A stretch of 64,000 nt of DNA from Erythroxylum novogranatense (lineage: Eukaryota; Streptophyta; Magnoliopsida; Malpighiales; Erythroxylaceae), in NCBI GenBank assembly GCA_029891385.1, contig CM057224.1, forward strand, positions 6,944,001 through 7,008,000, in the 5' to 3' direction. The position numbers and the translations under genes were made by a program. Below, piece after piece: positions 36,901 to 48,960 of the stretch. Within the stretch, counting starts at the first letter, position 1. Each line of letters starts with the position of its first letter. The notes below the pieces were generated by a model, which did not search any database, was not told where the DNA came from, and saw only the letters and a program-made list of their open reading frames with translations.

Positions 36901-37269
36901 AATTGTCACCTCCGACACCATCCCCGCCTCCATCACCATGAGGCTTTGTTTGTAACCCTTTTCTTTTAAATTTAATCTTTATTTTTCTTTTATTTGATGT
37001 CACTTCTTTTCATGTGTGTTTTTTTTGTCTCCTTCTCACATTGAGTACATTGTGTTGTTCAAGTCAGCGGAGAGTTGTGCATTTTGCTTGGAGTGCGAAT
37101 TTTGTATATTGTATGATAGTTTTTTAGGTTGCTTATTGTGAATTATGTGAATGTGTCATGGCTTAGATGAAATGAAATTGATTTAATTTTGATCATAATC
37201 TATTAGGTTGCGAAAATTCATTAGCTCGGAAAATTAGGATCTAAGTAACCAATTGAGAACGTGATGTAG

Positions 37270-37430
37270 TCGAGTAACTGGGTCGACACACATCACAAAT
37301 GTGTGCCTTCATGTCAAAAGACTATAATGATGTTCCAACCAAGCAACTTACTAAAAACATTACTTAGTCAAGTAATTGGATAGACATTCATCACCAATGT
37401 TTGCCTTTATGTAAAAGGTCTAGGTCTATG
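37270..37430. repeat. Two-copy tandem repeat in Athila-like 3' untranslated region
   Basis: GTAACTGGGTCGACACACATCAC (37275 on) recurs as a diverged copy, GTAATTGGATAGACATTCATCAC, about 100 bp later (37375 on), each followed by an AATGT-TGCCTT-ATGT stretch. Tandem repeats in this region are common in Tat/Athila elements. Confidence 0.6.
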
Positions 37431-37584
37431 TCCACAAAAAGTAATAAAAAATGGTTCCTAATAAACCCTACCGAAATTGTCAATAGCTTAACTTTTCATG
37501 AAAATGTACTTAGGAGTAGTTATAGAGTTTGAATGACCAAATAATTATTAATGTGTGTGAGCAATTAAAAAGGGTGAATAACTT

Positions 37585-38535
37585 GACATTTGTGTCTTGA
37601 TTAATATGTATATTTAGTCTAGAGCTCCTAAATGTGGATTTTGCATGTTAATGATTTGGAATAACTTAAATGATTGTGTTTAGAAGTAAACTTATTCCAT
37701 GAAGTTACATTGTGTCTCATTATTGCATTGTGTGTGCTTTGTAATTTTGTGTTGTTTGTTGTTTTGTTTGCTTGAGGACAGGTAAATGTTTAAGTGTGGG
37801 GACGTTAATAAGTGCAAATTGCATCATATTTTAGGGCATAGTTTGATATGTGTTTAGCCATTAATTAAATCATTTAGTATATGTTTAGGTTAGAATTGTG
37901 TTAGTTTGTTAATTATTTATGCTTTCAGTGTTTTATGAGTTAGTAAAAGTCTTTGAGCTTAAATATTATATTTTTGATATACCTTGATATGCTTAATAGT
38001 ATTTTAGGGTCAACATCGAAGAACAAAGGAGTTTCGGAGACATTCAGGTCGAAATAATAGCCAACATTTGGGATTTGATTAATATGTATATTTAGTCCAG
38101 AGCTCCTGGACACGGATTTTGCATGTTAATAAATTGTAATAACTTGAATGATTGTGTTTAGAATTAAACTTATTTCATGAAGCCGTATTGTGTCTCATTA
38201 TTGCAGTGTGTGCTTTGTGATTTTTTGTTGTTTGTTGTTTTGTTTTCTTGAGGACATAAATGTTTAAGTATGGGGATGTTGATAAGTGCAAATTATATCA
38301 TATTTTAGGGCATAGTTTGATATGTGTTAGCAGTTAATTAAATCATTTAATATGTGTTTAGATTATAATTGTGGTAGTTTGTTAATTATTTATTTTTAAG
38401 TGTTTTATGGGTTAGTACAAGTCTTTGAACTTAAATATTATGTGTTTGAGGTACCTTGATATGCTTGCTAGTATTTCAGGGTCAACATCAAAGAATGAAA
38501 GGGTTTCAAAGACATTCAAGCCACGATCATGACAG
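37585..38535. repeat. Direct duplication of about 477 bp spanning polypurine tract and LTR start
   Basis: The segment 37585-38061 (spacer, polypurine tract, first 256 bp of the 3' LTR) is repeated from 38062, so two LTR starts lie at 37806 and 38279. The junction shows CATTTG in both copies. The second copy runs on into LTR sequence to about 38850. In the first copy the LTR TG is mutated to TA. Confidence 0.8.
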
Positions 38536-38850
38536 AAGCTCCATATTTGGCCCATAATCATGACATAGAAGGCTCAAATATAAGCCACGGTCATTGCTTG
38601 CATTGGGTAGACACGCAGACACTAACGAATGTCAAGTTTTGAGGAATTTTTGGACCTTTCAAACCCTGAAAAGAGCAAAAAAGAGGAAGAGAAAAGAGCT
38701 TTTTGCATCAACCGCCTTGAGAAACCTTAGAGAAAGATCATCGAGAGATGGAGGAAGAGAAGAAGGAAGAGAGAAGAGGAGAAGAAGATGACTCGAAGTA
38801 CTTTCCTAGATCAGGAGGTTTCCTGACATCGCTACCTCCCGTCATTTTAA
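38279..38850 (+). repeat. Truncated 3' LTR of Athila/Tat-like element
   Basis: It matches the 5' LTR from 31346 to about 31975, including the CGTG-palindrome region in decayed form (ACGATCATGAC) and the purine-rich leader. The match stops at about 38847, where copia sequence begins. Confidence 0.8.
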
Positions 38851-38859
38851 GGATTTTGA

Positions 38860-39690
38860 CATAAAAGATATTGAGGATTCATAATTTATTCTTAAAGTGG
38901 AGATCCATAGGGACATCTAAGAGGATTTTGGGCCTAGCTTAGAAGGCTAATGTTGATAAAGTGTTAAAGAGGTTCAATATATATGGTTGTAAGTCTAACA
39001 TATCACTATGGTTAAAGGTGACCAATTGAGTAAAGAGTAGGTCCTTAGAATAAGGTGGAGAAACTTAGCATGATGTATTCATAAGTATGTACTAGGCTTG
39101 ATATTGCTGTTGTGATTATTGCTCTTAGCAAGTATTTAGCAAATCCTATGAACACTTTATTACAACAAATAAAGTGTTATACTATATTCATAAGACTAGA
39201 GATTATATGCTATTTTGTATATGTGTAGATGGTTAGGATATTACTAAAATATTTTGACACTTATCTTGGTAGTTATTTTAACAACAAGAAATATATTGTA
39301 TGCTATATTTTTACACTAGTTGTAGGAGTTGTGTCTTGGAAGAGCTTTAAGTAGATTGTTTAGAAGACTTCAACTATAGAAGTTGAGATTTATATCTTGT
39401 TCCGAGGCATCAGCATATGCCGAGTGGTTACAAAATTTCATTATAGGGCTTTTAATTGTTGATTTGATTTCTATGCCTATTAAGATCACAGTGACAACTC
39501 ATTTGTTGTATTCTTTTCCAAGAATACAACTATGGAGCCAAGTTAACCGAGCTTAGTTACTTTAAGATTCAAGAATGGATTGATGATGGTGTTGTATGTT
39601 TTGAGTACATTATCACCACTTATATGTTAGGTGACCACTAACTGAAGTGCCTAGGCTTATACACATTCATAGACATGTAGACTGTACGAG
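38860..39690 (+). pseudogene. Ty1/copia pol 3' fragment (RT end and RNase H)
   Basis: Broken pieces line up with the end of copia pol: LGLA-stop-KANVDKVLKRFNIYG (38925-38985), a KTRDYML piece (39185-39215), SFVVFFSKNTTMEPS (39490-39540) and IDDGVVCFEYI (39575-39610). They are in the same order as at 60010-60760 in the full-length copia element, and of the same general type. Stops and frameshifts are frequent and no LTR could be fixed. Confidence 0.7.
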
Positions 39691-40206
39691 TATTATGTCT
39701 TGTTATGATGTTTGATATTTTGACTATTGTGATATTTACTATACATGTTTGCAATACTTGAGATTAATAAAGTTACAAATTTTGCACATTTTATTGCACT
39801 AAGATGTTTTAAATGCATGGATATAGTTATCTTATTAGACTATGCAAATGAGATTTTTTTTAATATCTGGATATGTTATGGTTTCTTTATGGAAGTAGAT
39901 AGTTTATCACATGACTGATCTTTACAGTCAACGAATTTTTATGAAATGGGTCATCTATTTTTTTATAATTTTGTATTGGATTAATGGTCTCTTTTAGAAA
40001 TGATGAGTTTTTTTTTAAGACCAACCTCTCAATTTATGATTGGATTGATGTAGTTATGTATGGTTTATGATTTTAAGGTTCACAAACGCAAACCATACCA
40101 CCCTAATACTACACTAAATGATTCAATTAGTAAATTATATTGTTTATGTTTGTGATTATGAAAAGTTATATGTTGATTACAATATATTAACTACTATTGT
40201 TCAGTA
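39691..40206. other. AT-rich flank of copia fragment
   Basis: Possibly the decayed 3' LTR of the copia fragment (TGTGATATTTACTATACATG and on), but no second copy exists in the window to prove it. The target duplication TGAAT of the neighbouring solo LTR begins at 40207. Confidence 0.35.
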
Positions 40207-43200
40207 TGAATTGTAGCACCCCCTTACCATAGGATATGTACCGGGACGCCCGTAGGTCATTCCAACACACACCCTACGATAAGGGTGCGCTACGAACAAT
40301 CGCTAACACTCCACATGGCATCAAAAATCATAAGGCATTAATATGAAATCCACTAAATTTTGAAACAATAAATTCTCATTTCATAACCTCAAAGCAGCAA
40401 ATTTACACAACTGGTATGTTCTGTACATTACTCCAAAAGAAAATCAAACAAAAAGCTAGCTGGGTCATCCCTCAAAAAGTGCCAGCTGACCGACCTGTGT
40501 GCCATGACTTCTCTTGCCAACTCGATCTGTACGGCGGGAAAAGTCTCTCTGGAGCTACGAGTCTACTCTCTCAGTCCTGAAAAATAATTTACAATTTTGG
40601 GTGAGTTTGCGAACTCAGTGAGGAACCATCATCGATGGTTCACCCAATTCATGCATATACACAGTATATCACAGATACATACAGTTATTTCTCTAAAACA
40701 CATTCAGAAGTACTACATGATTATTACGATATCAGTCAAAAGAACCAATTCAAATGCACATGAAATGCGTATGTGACGCTTTTCTCATTTATTACGTTGT
40801 TATGACCGAGCGCCTAAAACTGTTCCATTAAGGGCGCATTAAACGGTGAGCCTTAGGCTCTGAATCACTGTGACTCAAGGCCCAATCACGTTGAGCTTTA
40901 AGCTCTCGTTGGCTGCTCTGGTCACAACTGCCAATTACTGATTATGCAATTATGCATGAAATGCATATGTCCAAATAAAACAAAACCAACATCATAACTG
41001 ATCCCAATTCAACATATTCACACAAGTCACTCACAAGTAACCACATGAAAATCACATATAGCACTTCTATATCATAATCTCCCAATCCATCGGACCTTCG
41101 GTCCGCAATCCAAGCACAAACAAACACAATCATCCCACCATTATTCTTCACAGAGTTCTAAGTGCAGAATTATAAACACTTACTAACCGAGGAACCATCT
41201 AGGTTACTCACCTAATAACTTCCGAGCTAATGCCGGGAAGTCTCTGCAACGTCCGTGGGATGACGTTCCAACTGTGCCTCTATAACAATTAAAATAAGGA
41301 CACATTACCAACTGGACAGTTAGAAATATCAACCAATGCACATGAGATAATTAAAACGTGTATAATGCATGTTCATAGCATTCCCGGCCCTAATCCAAAA
41401 TTTTCCCATAATAAAAATTTCATCTAAAATTAGAAAACTATAGCCACTGACAGCACCCAATTTGGACCTCAGTCGGTCCAAAAATAAATAAAACAGTGAT
41501 CACAGAACAATTGCCCGGGTCTACGTCAATTTTCCGTCTAAAAATTCTCAATTTCTCAAAAAATGAAATTCAATATGTCACAAATCTGATGCCTCAAGAA
41601 TCAGATCAATCGGACATCGGACAGAAAAGAAATTGACAAAAGAAACCAAAATTTAAATTAAACAATTAATATCTATATATACATTACCCTTATTCCCTTC
41701 TTTATTTTCCTGATTTCAAGCCAACTTTCAACACCAATAACTCATTGCACACAATTTAGAAAATTACCAACTATATCTCATTGGAAAGATCATGAAACCC
41801 TCTACAATTCTCAAGAAGACCATAAAAATCAATTTCACCCCTAAGGGTGTCAAAAATCCTATCAAACCTACTGCCTACTCAAAACCTATCAACACAGGGC
41901 AGTACATTGCAAATTCAATAACTCTCTGATTCTTCAGTCAACAATTACGCAATAATTAAGGCAGTAAGATCACAATGTTATCTACAACTTTCATGAACAA
42001 CCCAAAATCAAATTCACTTATTAACAAGGTCAAACAATTCCACAAAGAATCTACCTACTGAAATCAACCAATCTGGACAGTAATTTTTCAAACAGTAATT
42101 CTCTTAGCACAAAAGTCACAAAATTCACTACCTTATATCCCTGAAAAGATAAGATCTCAAAATTCAATTTGCATGAAGAACTCAAACTCCAATTCGATTT
42201 CTAACAATTTCAAAACTGTTATGGAAGCTACTGTCATGATCAGCCATTCACAACCTAGTTTAGGTTCAGTTTTTGCAAAATCATAACTCCCAAATATGAC
42301 CTTCAAAAATTACATGCCATATATCATTTTCAAGATAATTTCTTCCTCTACAACTTTTCAGAAGATCACTCACACCAATTCAGTCCACATAAATTGCTAA
42401 AATTGCTTCTAATCTGCATGTTCACAAAATCGACAATTAGGCTAGGTTTCCTCAAATAACAGAAAATCAGTCAACATGCCACAATGCATAACTCCCAATA
42501 TACTGATCGAAAAATTACAAGATCAGTGGCAATGGAAAGCTAACAATGTAGGCTTCAACTCTCATGAAGACCATTTTCCTTAATTCCATCTCAATTAATT
42601 TAGAAAAATCAACAAAGTAATCAGGTCATATATGCGGGTACTGTTTACAGACCCTACAAACAGAAACTTTCCATGCAAAAATTCACCCTTCTAACATTAC
42701 AATTTAACACCACCTATTTCACACAAAGTTGAAGCCAACATCCCAAAGTTTCATTGGGCACAAACTTCACCTCATTTGCACTCCTACACAATTAGTTATG
42801 ATCAAAACATTGCAATAGGGTCAATAACAATTTTCCAGCTTACATCAACAACCAAACTCCTATCACTTCTAACATCACTAACACATCACTAAGCATCCAT
42901 TTATACCTCTAAATCAACCACAATTTCATCATAACATATACTTATATAATAGAGCATAAGTGGCAGCACCTACATATATTATCTTCCTAAGTATTCCATT
43001 CACCTAACCTTGTAAAACTCAATCCAAACCAAGCCAAAATCAATGGAACTATAGTCATTCATTCATCCATACCCAAGCATACATTTACACCCATTCAAAC
43101 CTACCCTTATCATCATGAAATAAATGTATAAGTGATTCCCATAATGGCTTCTAACTACCAAAAGCATAAAAACAAAATCAAATCTCACCTTAGACAAGTT

Positions 43201-44036
43201 CAAGCTTTCAAATCTCCAAGTTCACACACACCTCTCAACCTCTCCCAAAACCCACGGCTATCACACCAACCATGCATATATCATCACCTTCACAAGGCTT
43301 CAACTTGGTCTTAGGTGTGCAAGGAAGAAGCAAGAAAAGCTCCAAAGAAGACCTTCTTGTATGGAATAAGTAGAAGCAAATTTGAAGGAGAAAAAGAAAC
43401 ACTCTAAGAAGATGAAGCAAGTTTCGGATGGGAGGTGGAAGAATGGCCTTCCAAAGCTTTCCAAATGAGTTTTTAAAGATAATAGGGAGAAAAGTCGATG
43501 GTGATGGATATAAGATGACAAAATTCATTAATTAAAAGAGACACATGGCTCTTTAAAATAAGAAAAGACAAAAACTAGTTAATCTTGGTTAATTTAAGCA
43601 CTAATCCCAATTAAACTCTAATCATGGCACTAAAATAATTCCCTAACACCATTTAGTCAATAATCTAATGCCATTAGGCAACCTTTTTCAGTACAAAAAG
43701 GCTCACTCAATCAGTCAGTTGGAATTTTCCGGTCCGAGCAAGAACCCCGAAAAATTCCAGAAAAATTTTCATAAATCCCTAAAAATGTAAAACACTCAAT
43801 GACGCACTCCAAATAATTTTTCAAATACAATTATCCCATAAATTTCACAAAAGATCTCAATTTGAAACCTAAGCCGGAAAATATCATGAATGCATGTATA
43901 CCATGTGCAAGTGCAACAAACCATCAATCATTGAGGTTATATGCTGTATGTGCATGCCGAGATATAATTTAATACTTCTAACCCGTCCCAAATTACCAAT
44001 AAACCCTTCCTATGGGAGATGGGATGTTACATGAAT
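40207..44036 (-). mobile_element. Solo LTR of Tekay-like gypsy element with 5-bp duplication
   Basis: The LTR is 40212-44031 (3820 bp). The plus strand reads TGTAGCACCCCCTTACC...GGGATGTTACA, the inverse of the ends of 5559-8359 (TGTAACATCCC...GGGGGCGCTACA). TGAAT flanks both sides exactly (40207-40211 and 44032-44036). Shared internal blocks, for example AAACTCACCCAAAATT-like sequence at 40590-40625, show it is of the same family as the LTR at 5559-8359 but about 1 kb longer. No internal domain is present, so it arose by LTR-LTR recombination. The short frames at 40942-41151 and 43132-43528 are accidental. Confidence 0.93.
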
Positions 44037-45534
44037 AATTCATTGAATTAAGTTTTTATAAATGTTTTTAAAAAAGTATGCTCAAACTTATTAAAATTTT
44101 GTTTGATCCAATTACATTATTTTAACATATTTTTTGAAGTTATTAAATCTTAATTAATATTTGTATGTGGAAAAATATTATGTTGTTCTATAGAGCTATA
44201 ATTAATTAGTCTTTTGTTTTATAACCAAGTCAAATAGAGATTTGAAGGCCCTTAGTTACATTTGTGCTCATTTTAAAACTTTAATGTTTTCAATAAATTT
44301 ATTGAATGTGATATGATTATTGTGTAGGGCTATTAGGACACTTTGATAATAGAATTCAAACTTACGAACTAGTTTAGGTTTTTTAGTCATCTAATAATAT
44401 ATTTGTGAGTTTATAAGAAATTATATTTACTGAATAATCTCATTCAAACTAGTGAAAAGGCAAGAGAAGAATATTTCTATGTTTATATTGCAGGTGATTT
44501 GTTACAAAGAATAAAAATTATATTTTTGAATCTAAGAGTTTCTAATCTTATTTACTATTGATATATTCATTATTAAGTTACATTAAATAGTGTGGAATGA
44601 TTTAGCATAAAGTAGGATAACCATATTGCTGGCTTTGCGTGGTTACAACCTCCAATCCCAACACTGGCACCAAAAGGAGTCAAATACTAACTTTCTTTGG
44701 CATGTTTTTGATGTGAATTTGGGTTGCCGGAGACATAGAGAGAGTTTGGACACGTGCAAAACATTTATTACGTCCGGTGTGTGGTGAAGCTTTTACATTT
44801 CCGCAACTTTTGAAAGAATGTGAGATTAGAACAAGAAGACAACTAATCCATTTTCCATTATTTAGTCTTCGGCTCACACAGAAGTCGGCATTACAATACT
44901 ATTCCTTTTTCGTTTCTTGTTCAAACCTACTAGTAAGGTATCATTTCACGTGTTCTTTCTGCTTTTGTCTAGAAAATACTAAGGTTGGAATTGTTTAGAC
45001 TTTTTGGCATTTTAATCATTCCCATCCACCAAAACAAGGTTTTGGAAAATTTTATTATATAGTTTTCCCTATAAGTAAGAGTGGGTACATAACTTGCGGT
45101 ACTTTTATAGTTGTACAGAGATCTATTTAGCTGATAAGTTGGACTCCCGAGTGAAAGTCAAAGTGTGATAACTAAAATGATTAATTCATGGACATTATAC
45201 AGATAAGAAAATCTTTGAAAAATATTAATAGATAACTCTTGTTAAGAATATATAAATTCACAAGTTTGACTTACCATTTGTTAATCCTTTAACATTTTCA
45301 TTTTTAATCAATGTAGGTACTCTAATAATAACATATTAAAATTTTTACTATAGATAGAGTGTAGAGCTTATTAACAAGAATGATGTTTAGGTATAGTTGT
45401 TTTCAAAATGACTAGAATTAATCATTTGGTTTGTTGGTTTGTACCATTTATTAACCCTTTAATATTTTCATTTTTAATCAATGTGGGATACTCTAACACT
45501 TCCCTTCAAGTACAACTGAGACTAGACATCTAAT
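44037..45534. other. Intergenic DNA with a two-copy direct repeat
   Basis: No gene is recognised. CCTTTAACATTTTCATTTTTAATCAATGTAGG... (about 45272-45335) is repeated as CCTTTAATATTTTCATTTTTAATCAATGTGGG... (about 45440-45497), roughly 165 bp apart. The second copy runs into the copia integrase remnant. This may be LTR or leader sequence of that element. Confidence 0.45.
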
Positions 45535-48372
45535 TATCACTTGAAATAAAGGTAAGTCTTTGAGAAGTTTTGCAAGAAACTTCAAACAAAAAAAGGGTAC
45601 TACATTACATTGATTCGAATCCATCATAGAGGAGAATTTGATAATATAAAATTTGAAGACTTTTGCAACGAAAATGGTATAACTCACAACATCTCACGCC
45701 CAAGAATTACTCAGTAAAATAGAGTTGTTGAGAGAAAGAACATGACACTCGTAGATATGGCCAGAATAACGCTATGCAAAAGTGGCCTACCTCAGGGTTA
45801 TTAGGAAGAAGTTGTGTCAACCACTTGTTATAAACTCAACAGGTGTCTCATAAGACCTATTCTGAAAAGACCCCCTATGAGCTGTGAAAAGGAAGAAAAC
45901 CAAATATTGCTTACTTTTATATATTTGGCTGCAAGTGTTTCATTCTAAACAATTGAAAAGGCAACTTTGGAAAGTTCAACGCGAGATCAGACGAGTATCG
46001 CTAGGAAAGGATACAAAGTTTATAATAAAAGAACAAGGAAGATAGAAGAATCGATACATGTGGTATTTGATGAAGCACTATCTTCGACAACAACAACCGA
46101 CTCAGATGATAAAGAGCATCCGTTGGTACCTAAAAATATATCAGATAATCAAACTACACCAATAATGCCTTTAGAATTACAAAATCTAGAAAGCTTATAT
46201 AAAGCTAGAACAAAGTAGGCTCCTTCATCTCAACAGGAGCCTATACAATGAAAAATATCGAGAGAATGGAGAGGTCTTGATATACATCAATATATTATGA
46301 CAAATCGCTCTAAAAGTCTAAGAACAAGATTATCGTTCAAGAATAACTTTGTTGCTCTCATCTCACAAATAGGACCAAAGACTGTTGAAAAGGCCCTTAC
46401 TGATGCAAATTGGGTTTAAGCCGTGAAAGATGAACTGGATCAATTTGACAAAAAACAAAGTCTAGAATCTAGTACCTGGTCCTCAAAACAAGTCAATCAT
46501 TGGGTCTCGGTAGGTATTTCAAAACAAACTTGATGAAAATGGTAAGGAAGAAAGAAACAAAGCTAGACTTGTAACTCAAGCTTACAATCAACAGGAAGGT
46601 ATTGATTTTGATGAAACTTATGCACCTATTCCTATATTAGAATCGACATAATTTTACTTGCCTTTGCTTACTATAGAAACTTCAAGTTGTTCCAAATTGA
46701 TGTTGAAAGTGCATTCTCAAATAGTTACATTAACGAAGAAGTATTTGTTAAGCAAACCCCAAGTTTTGAAGGTGAAAACCTATGATGAAGTTAACAAAAG
46801 CTCTGTATGGTATAAAATAGGCTCCTCAAGCGTAGTATGAGATGTTAAGTAACTTTTTGCTTGAAAATAACTTTGAAAGAGAAAAGGTTGATAAAACCTT
46901 ATTTATTAAAAGAAAGGAGAATGATTTACTTATAGGGCAAATATATGTTGATGACATAGTATTTGGTGTTACTAATCCATCTTTCTATGAAGAATTCTCA
47001 GCATTAATACAGAGGAAGTTTTAAATAAGCATGATAGTAGAATTATCATTCTTTCTCAGATTACAAATCATACAAACAAAAAAAATAATCTTCATTAGCT
47101 AAGATAAATACACAAAGGAACTCATCAAGAAATATCATTTTGAGAATGTCAAACTAATGGGTACTCCCATGTACACTGGAACTAAACTTGATAAAGACGA
47201 AGAAGGAAAAGCTACGGATGAGACAAAGTATAGAGGAATGATTGGATCACTACTATATCTTACCAACTCAAGACCAAACATTATGCTTAGTGTGTGTCTT
47301 TGTGCACGCTTTCAATCAAATCCAAAAGAAAGACACTTTTAAGTAGTAAAAAGAATCTTTAGATATCTCCACAGAACTATGGATTTAGGACTATGGTATC
47401 CAAAAACTGATTCATTTGACATAGTGGGCTATTGTGATGCAAATTATGTAGGTGATAAAGTCAATCGAAAAAGTAGAAGTGGTCACTGTTAGTTTCTTAG
47501 AGGATGTCTATTATCTTAGTCCTGTAAGAAGCAAAATTGCAAAGCACTTTCGACGACTGAAGCAGAATACATAGTAGCTACCAGTTGTTGTGCTCAAATC
47601 TTACGGATGAAGCATCAATTACATGATTTTTCTCTAAACTTTTCTCATATTCCTATATTATGTGATAATACTAGTGTTATAAATCTTTCTAAAAATCATA
47701 TGCATCATTTTAGGACTAAACATATAGAAATCAAACATCATTTTCTTATAGATCATGTTTTAGAAAGAACCATTGATCTTTTGCATGCTAATACTGATAA
47801 TCAAGTAGCTGATATCTTCACTAAGCCTCTTTCAGAAGATAGATTATGTTTATTAAGAAAAAGGTCCTGGTATATGTAGACTTTCTGATATTTAATTATG
47901 TTTGAAGATACTATGCTACTTTCGTCTATAGGTATTAGCAGGCCCCTTCTAAAAGGAATACCCTTATCAGGCTAAATTAGTTACATAGAAGGATCTTACA
48001 GTTTGAATGAATTATTTTGAAGGCTCCTTCTAGTTTAATATCCTAGAGTAAATGTCTCTTAAATGATATTCGTTTTTACATCTTTGTGTGATTTTGAAAA
48101 TTTTACTTTTTGATTGATTAGTTCTTTCCCCTCTTCTTTTTGATAATGACAAAGGGGGAGAGTAGATATATGTTTTGATAATGACAAAGGGGGCAAGTAT
48201 TTAATGATCTATGATATTTTTTTCCAATATTTCTTTAATGATTTGTGATGTATTCTGCTGTAATATACGATCTATTAACGAAAGGCTAAAGTCTACGGGT
48301 ATATCTTGGTTTATGATTTGAATTTTTGAAAATATATCTATTATTGGTTGTCATTATAAAAAAGGGGGAGAT
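45535..48372 (+). pseudogene. Decayed SIRE-like Ty1/copia pol (integrase, RT, RNase H)
   Basis: Integrase core pieces: HHRGEFDNIKFEDFCNENGI (45600-45680) and RVVERKNMTLVDMARITL (45725-45775), then YKVYNKRTRKIEESIHVVFD at 45967-46218. RT pieces: ALTDANWV-stop-AVKDELDQF (46390-46445), YNQQEGIDFDETYAP (46585-46630) and YVDDIVFGVTN (46945-46980). RNase H and the pol end: YRGMIGSLLYLT and VCLCARFQSNPK (47230-47330), STTEAEYI (47550-47570) and IPILCDNTSVINLSKN, KHIEIKHHFLIDHV and NQVADIFTKPLS up to 47879. The wording of these motifs is typical of SIRE/Maximus copia elements. Gag and protease are missing and many stops and shifts occur. From 47880 to 48372 there is a non-coding spacer with two copies of TTTTGATAATGACAAAGGGG. 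Confidence 0.85.
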
Positions 48373-48949
48373 TGTTAGCTCAAGACTTTTTAATGATTTT
48401 GATGATGACCTTATAATATTTAAAAATTCAAATTGGATTTGTTTCCCTATATAGGTAACGATACTTTTTCTCAAAAGGAAATAAAATCATAAGATACCTC
48501 TTTTTTATGAACTTACCTTATTTTGTTTACAATATCCGATAGGATCCTGCTAATCTTATATTTATAAGACATTGCCATATTTTGTTTTTCTTAATGGTTG
48601 AAGATTGAAGATTCCAGTAGAGATATAAAAGATACAAAGTCATCCTAAAAATGGAAATGATGTAACGACTAGTTGAAGGAAATGCCTACTTAAGAAAGAA
48701 TCACTGTAATTGGGAACAAGAAGTGTGAACAAGAAAAAATCTCAAATTACATTCATAGTATCAATACTTTTGAAAGTGATATCATTTTCAAATATCTCGT
48801 ATTTTAGAAAGTGATTTTTTAAAGAGAAATCATTGAAGCTCATATCGACAAATTACATTTTCATCTATTGAGAGCTTGTAGAGGCTAGCTAAATACTACT
48901 AGTTTGGAAGGTTGGAGAACCTTGAAAAATACGTACTCGAACCATTACA
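48373..48949 (+). repeat. Probable 3' LTR of SIRE-like copia element
   Basis: AAAAAAGGGGGAGAT precedes TGTTAGCTCAAGAC at 48373, a standard SIRE-type polypurine tract and LTR start. The end at ATTACA (48949) is a guess from the expected CA terminus and the beginning of hAT sequence soon after. No 5' LTR is present. Confidence 0.6.
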
Positions 48950-48960
48950 AATGAAAATTT

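Larger units (their letters stand above)
31346..38850 (+). mobile_element. Athila/Tat-like Ty3/gypsy element, pol-deleted, 3' end rearranged
   Basis: The 5' LTR (31346-about 32783) is followed by a primer site beginning TGGCGCTATTATCAGGGA, close to the Asp-tRNA-type site TGGCGCCGTTGCCGGGGA of Athila and Tat elements. Internal parts are gag and protease (32886-34990), a non-coding spacer with the AAGCGCTGCATGGGAGGTAACCC motif (near 35300) also known from this group, an Athila-type ORF (35841-36900), a polypurine tract before 37806, and 3' LTR sequence that is partly duplicated (37806 and again 38279) and then cut off near 38850. No RT, RNase H or integrase is seen. No target duplication can be tested because the 3' end is lost. 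Confidence 0.85.

Noticed and set aside
43132..43528. Frames on both strands near the left part of the solo LTR
   Set aside because: They lie wholly inside a non-coding LTR and overlap one another. No domain content.
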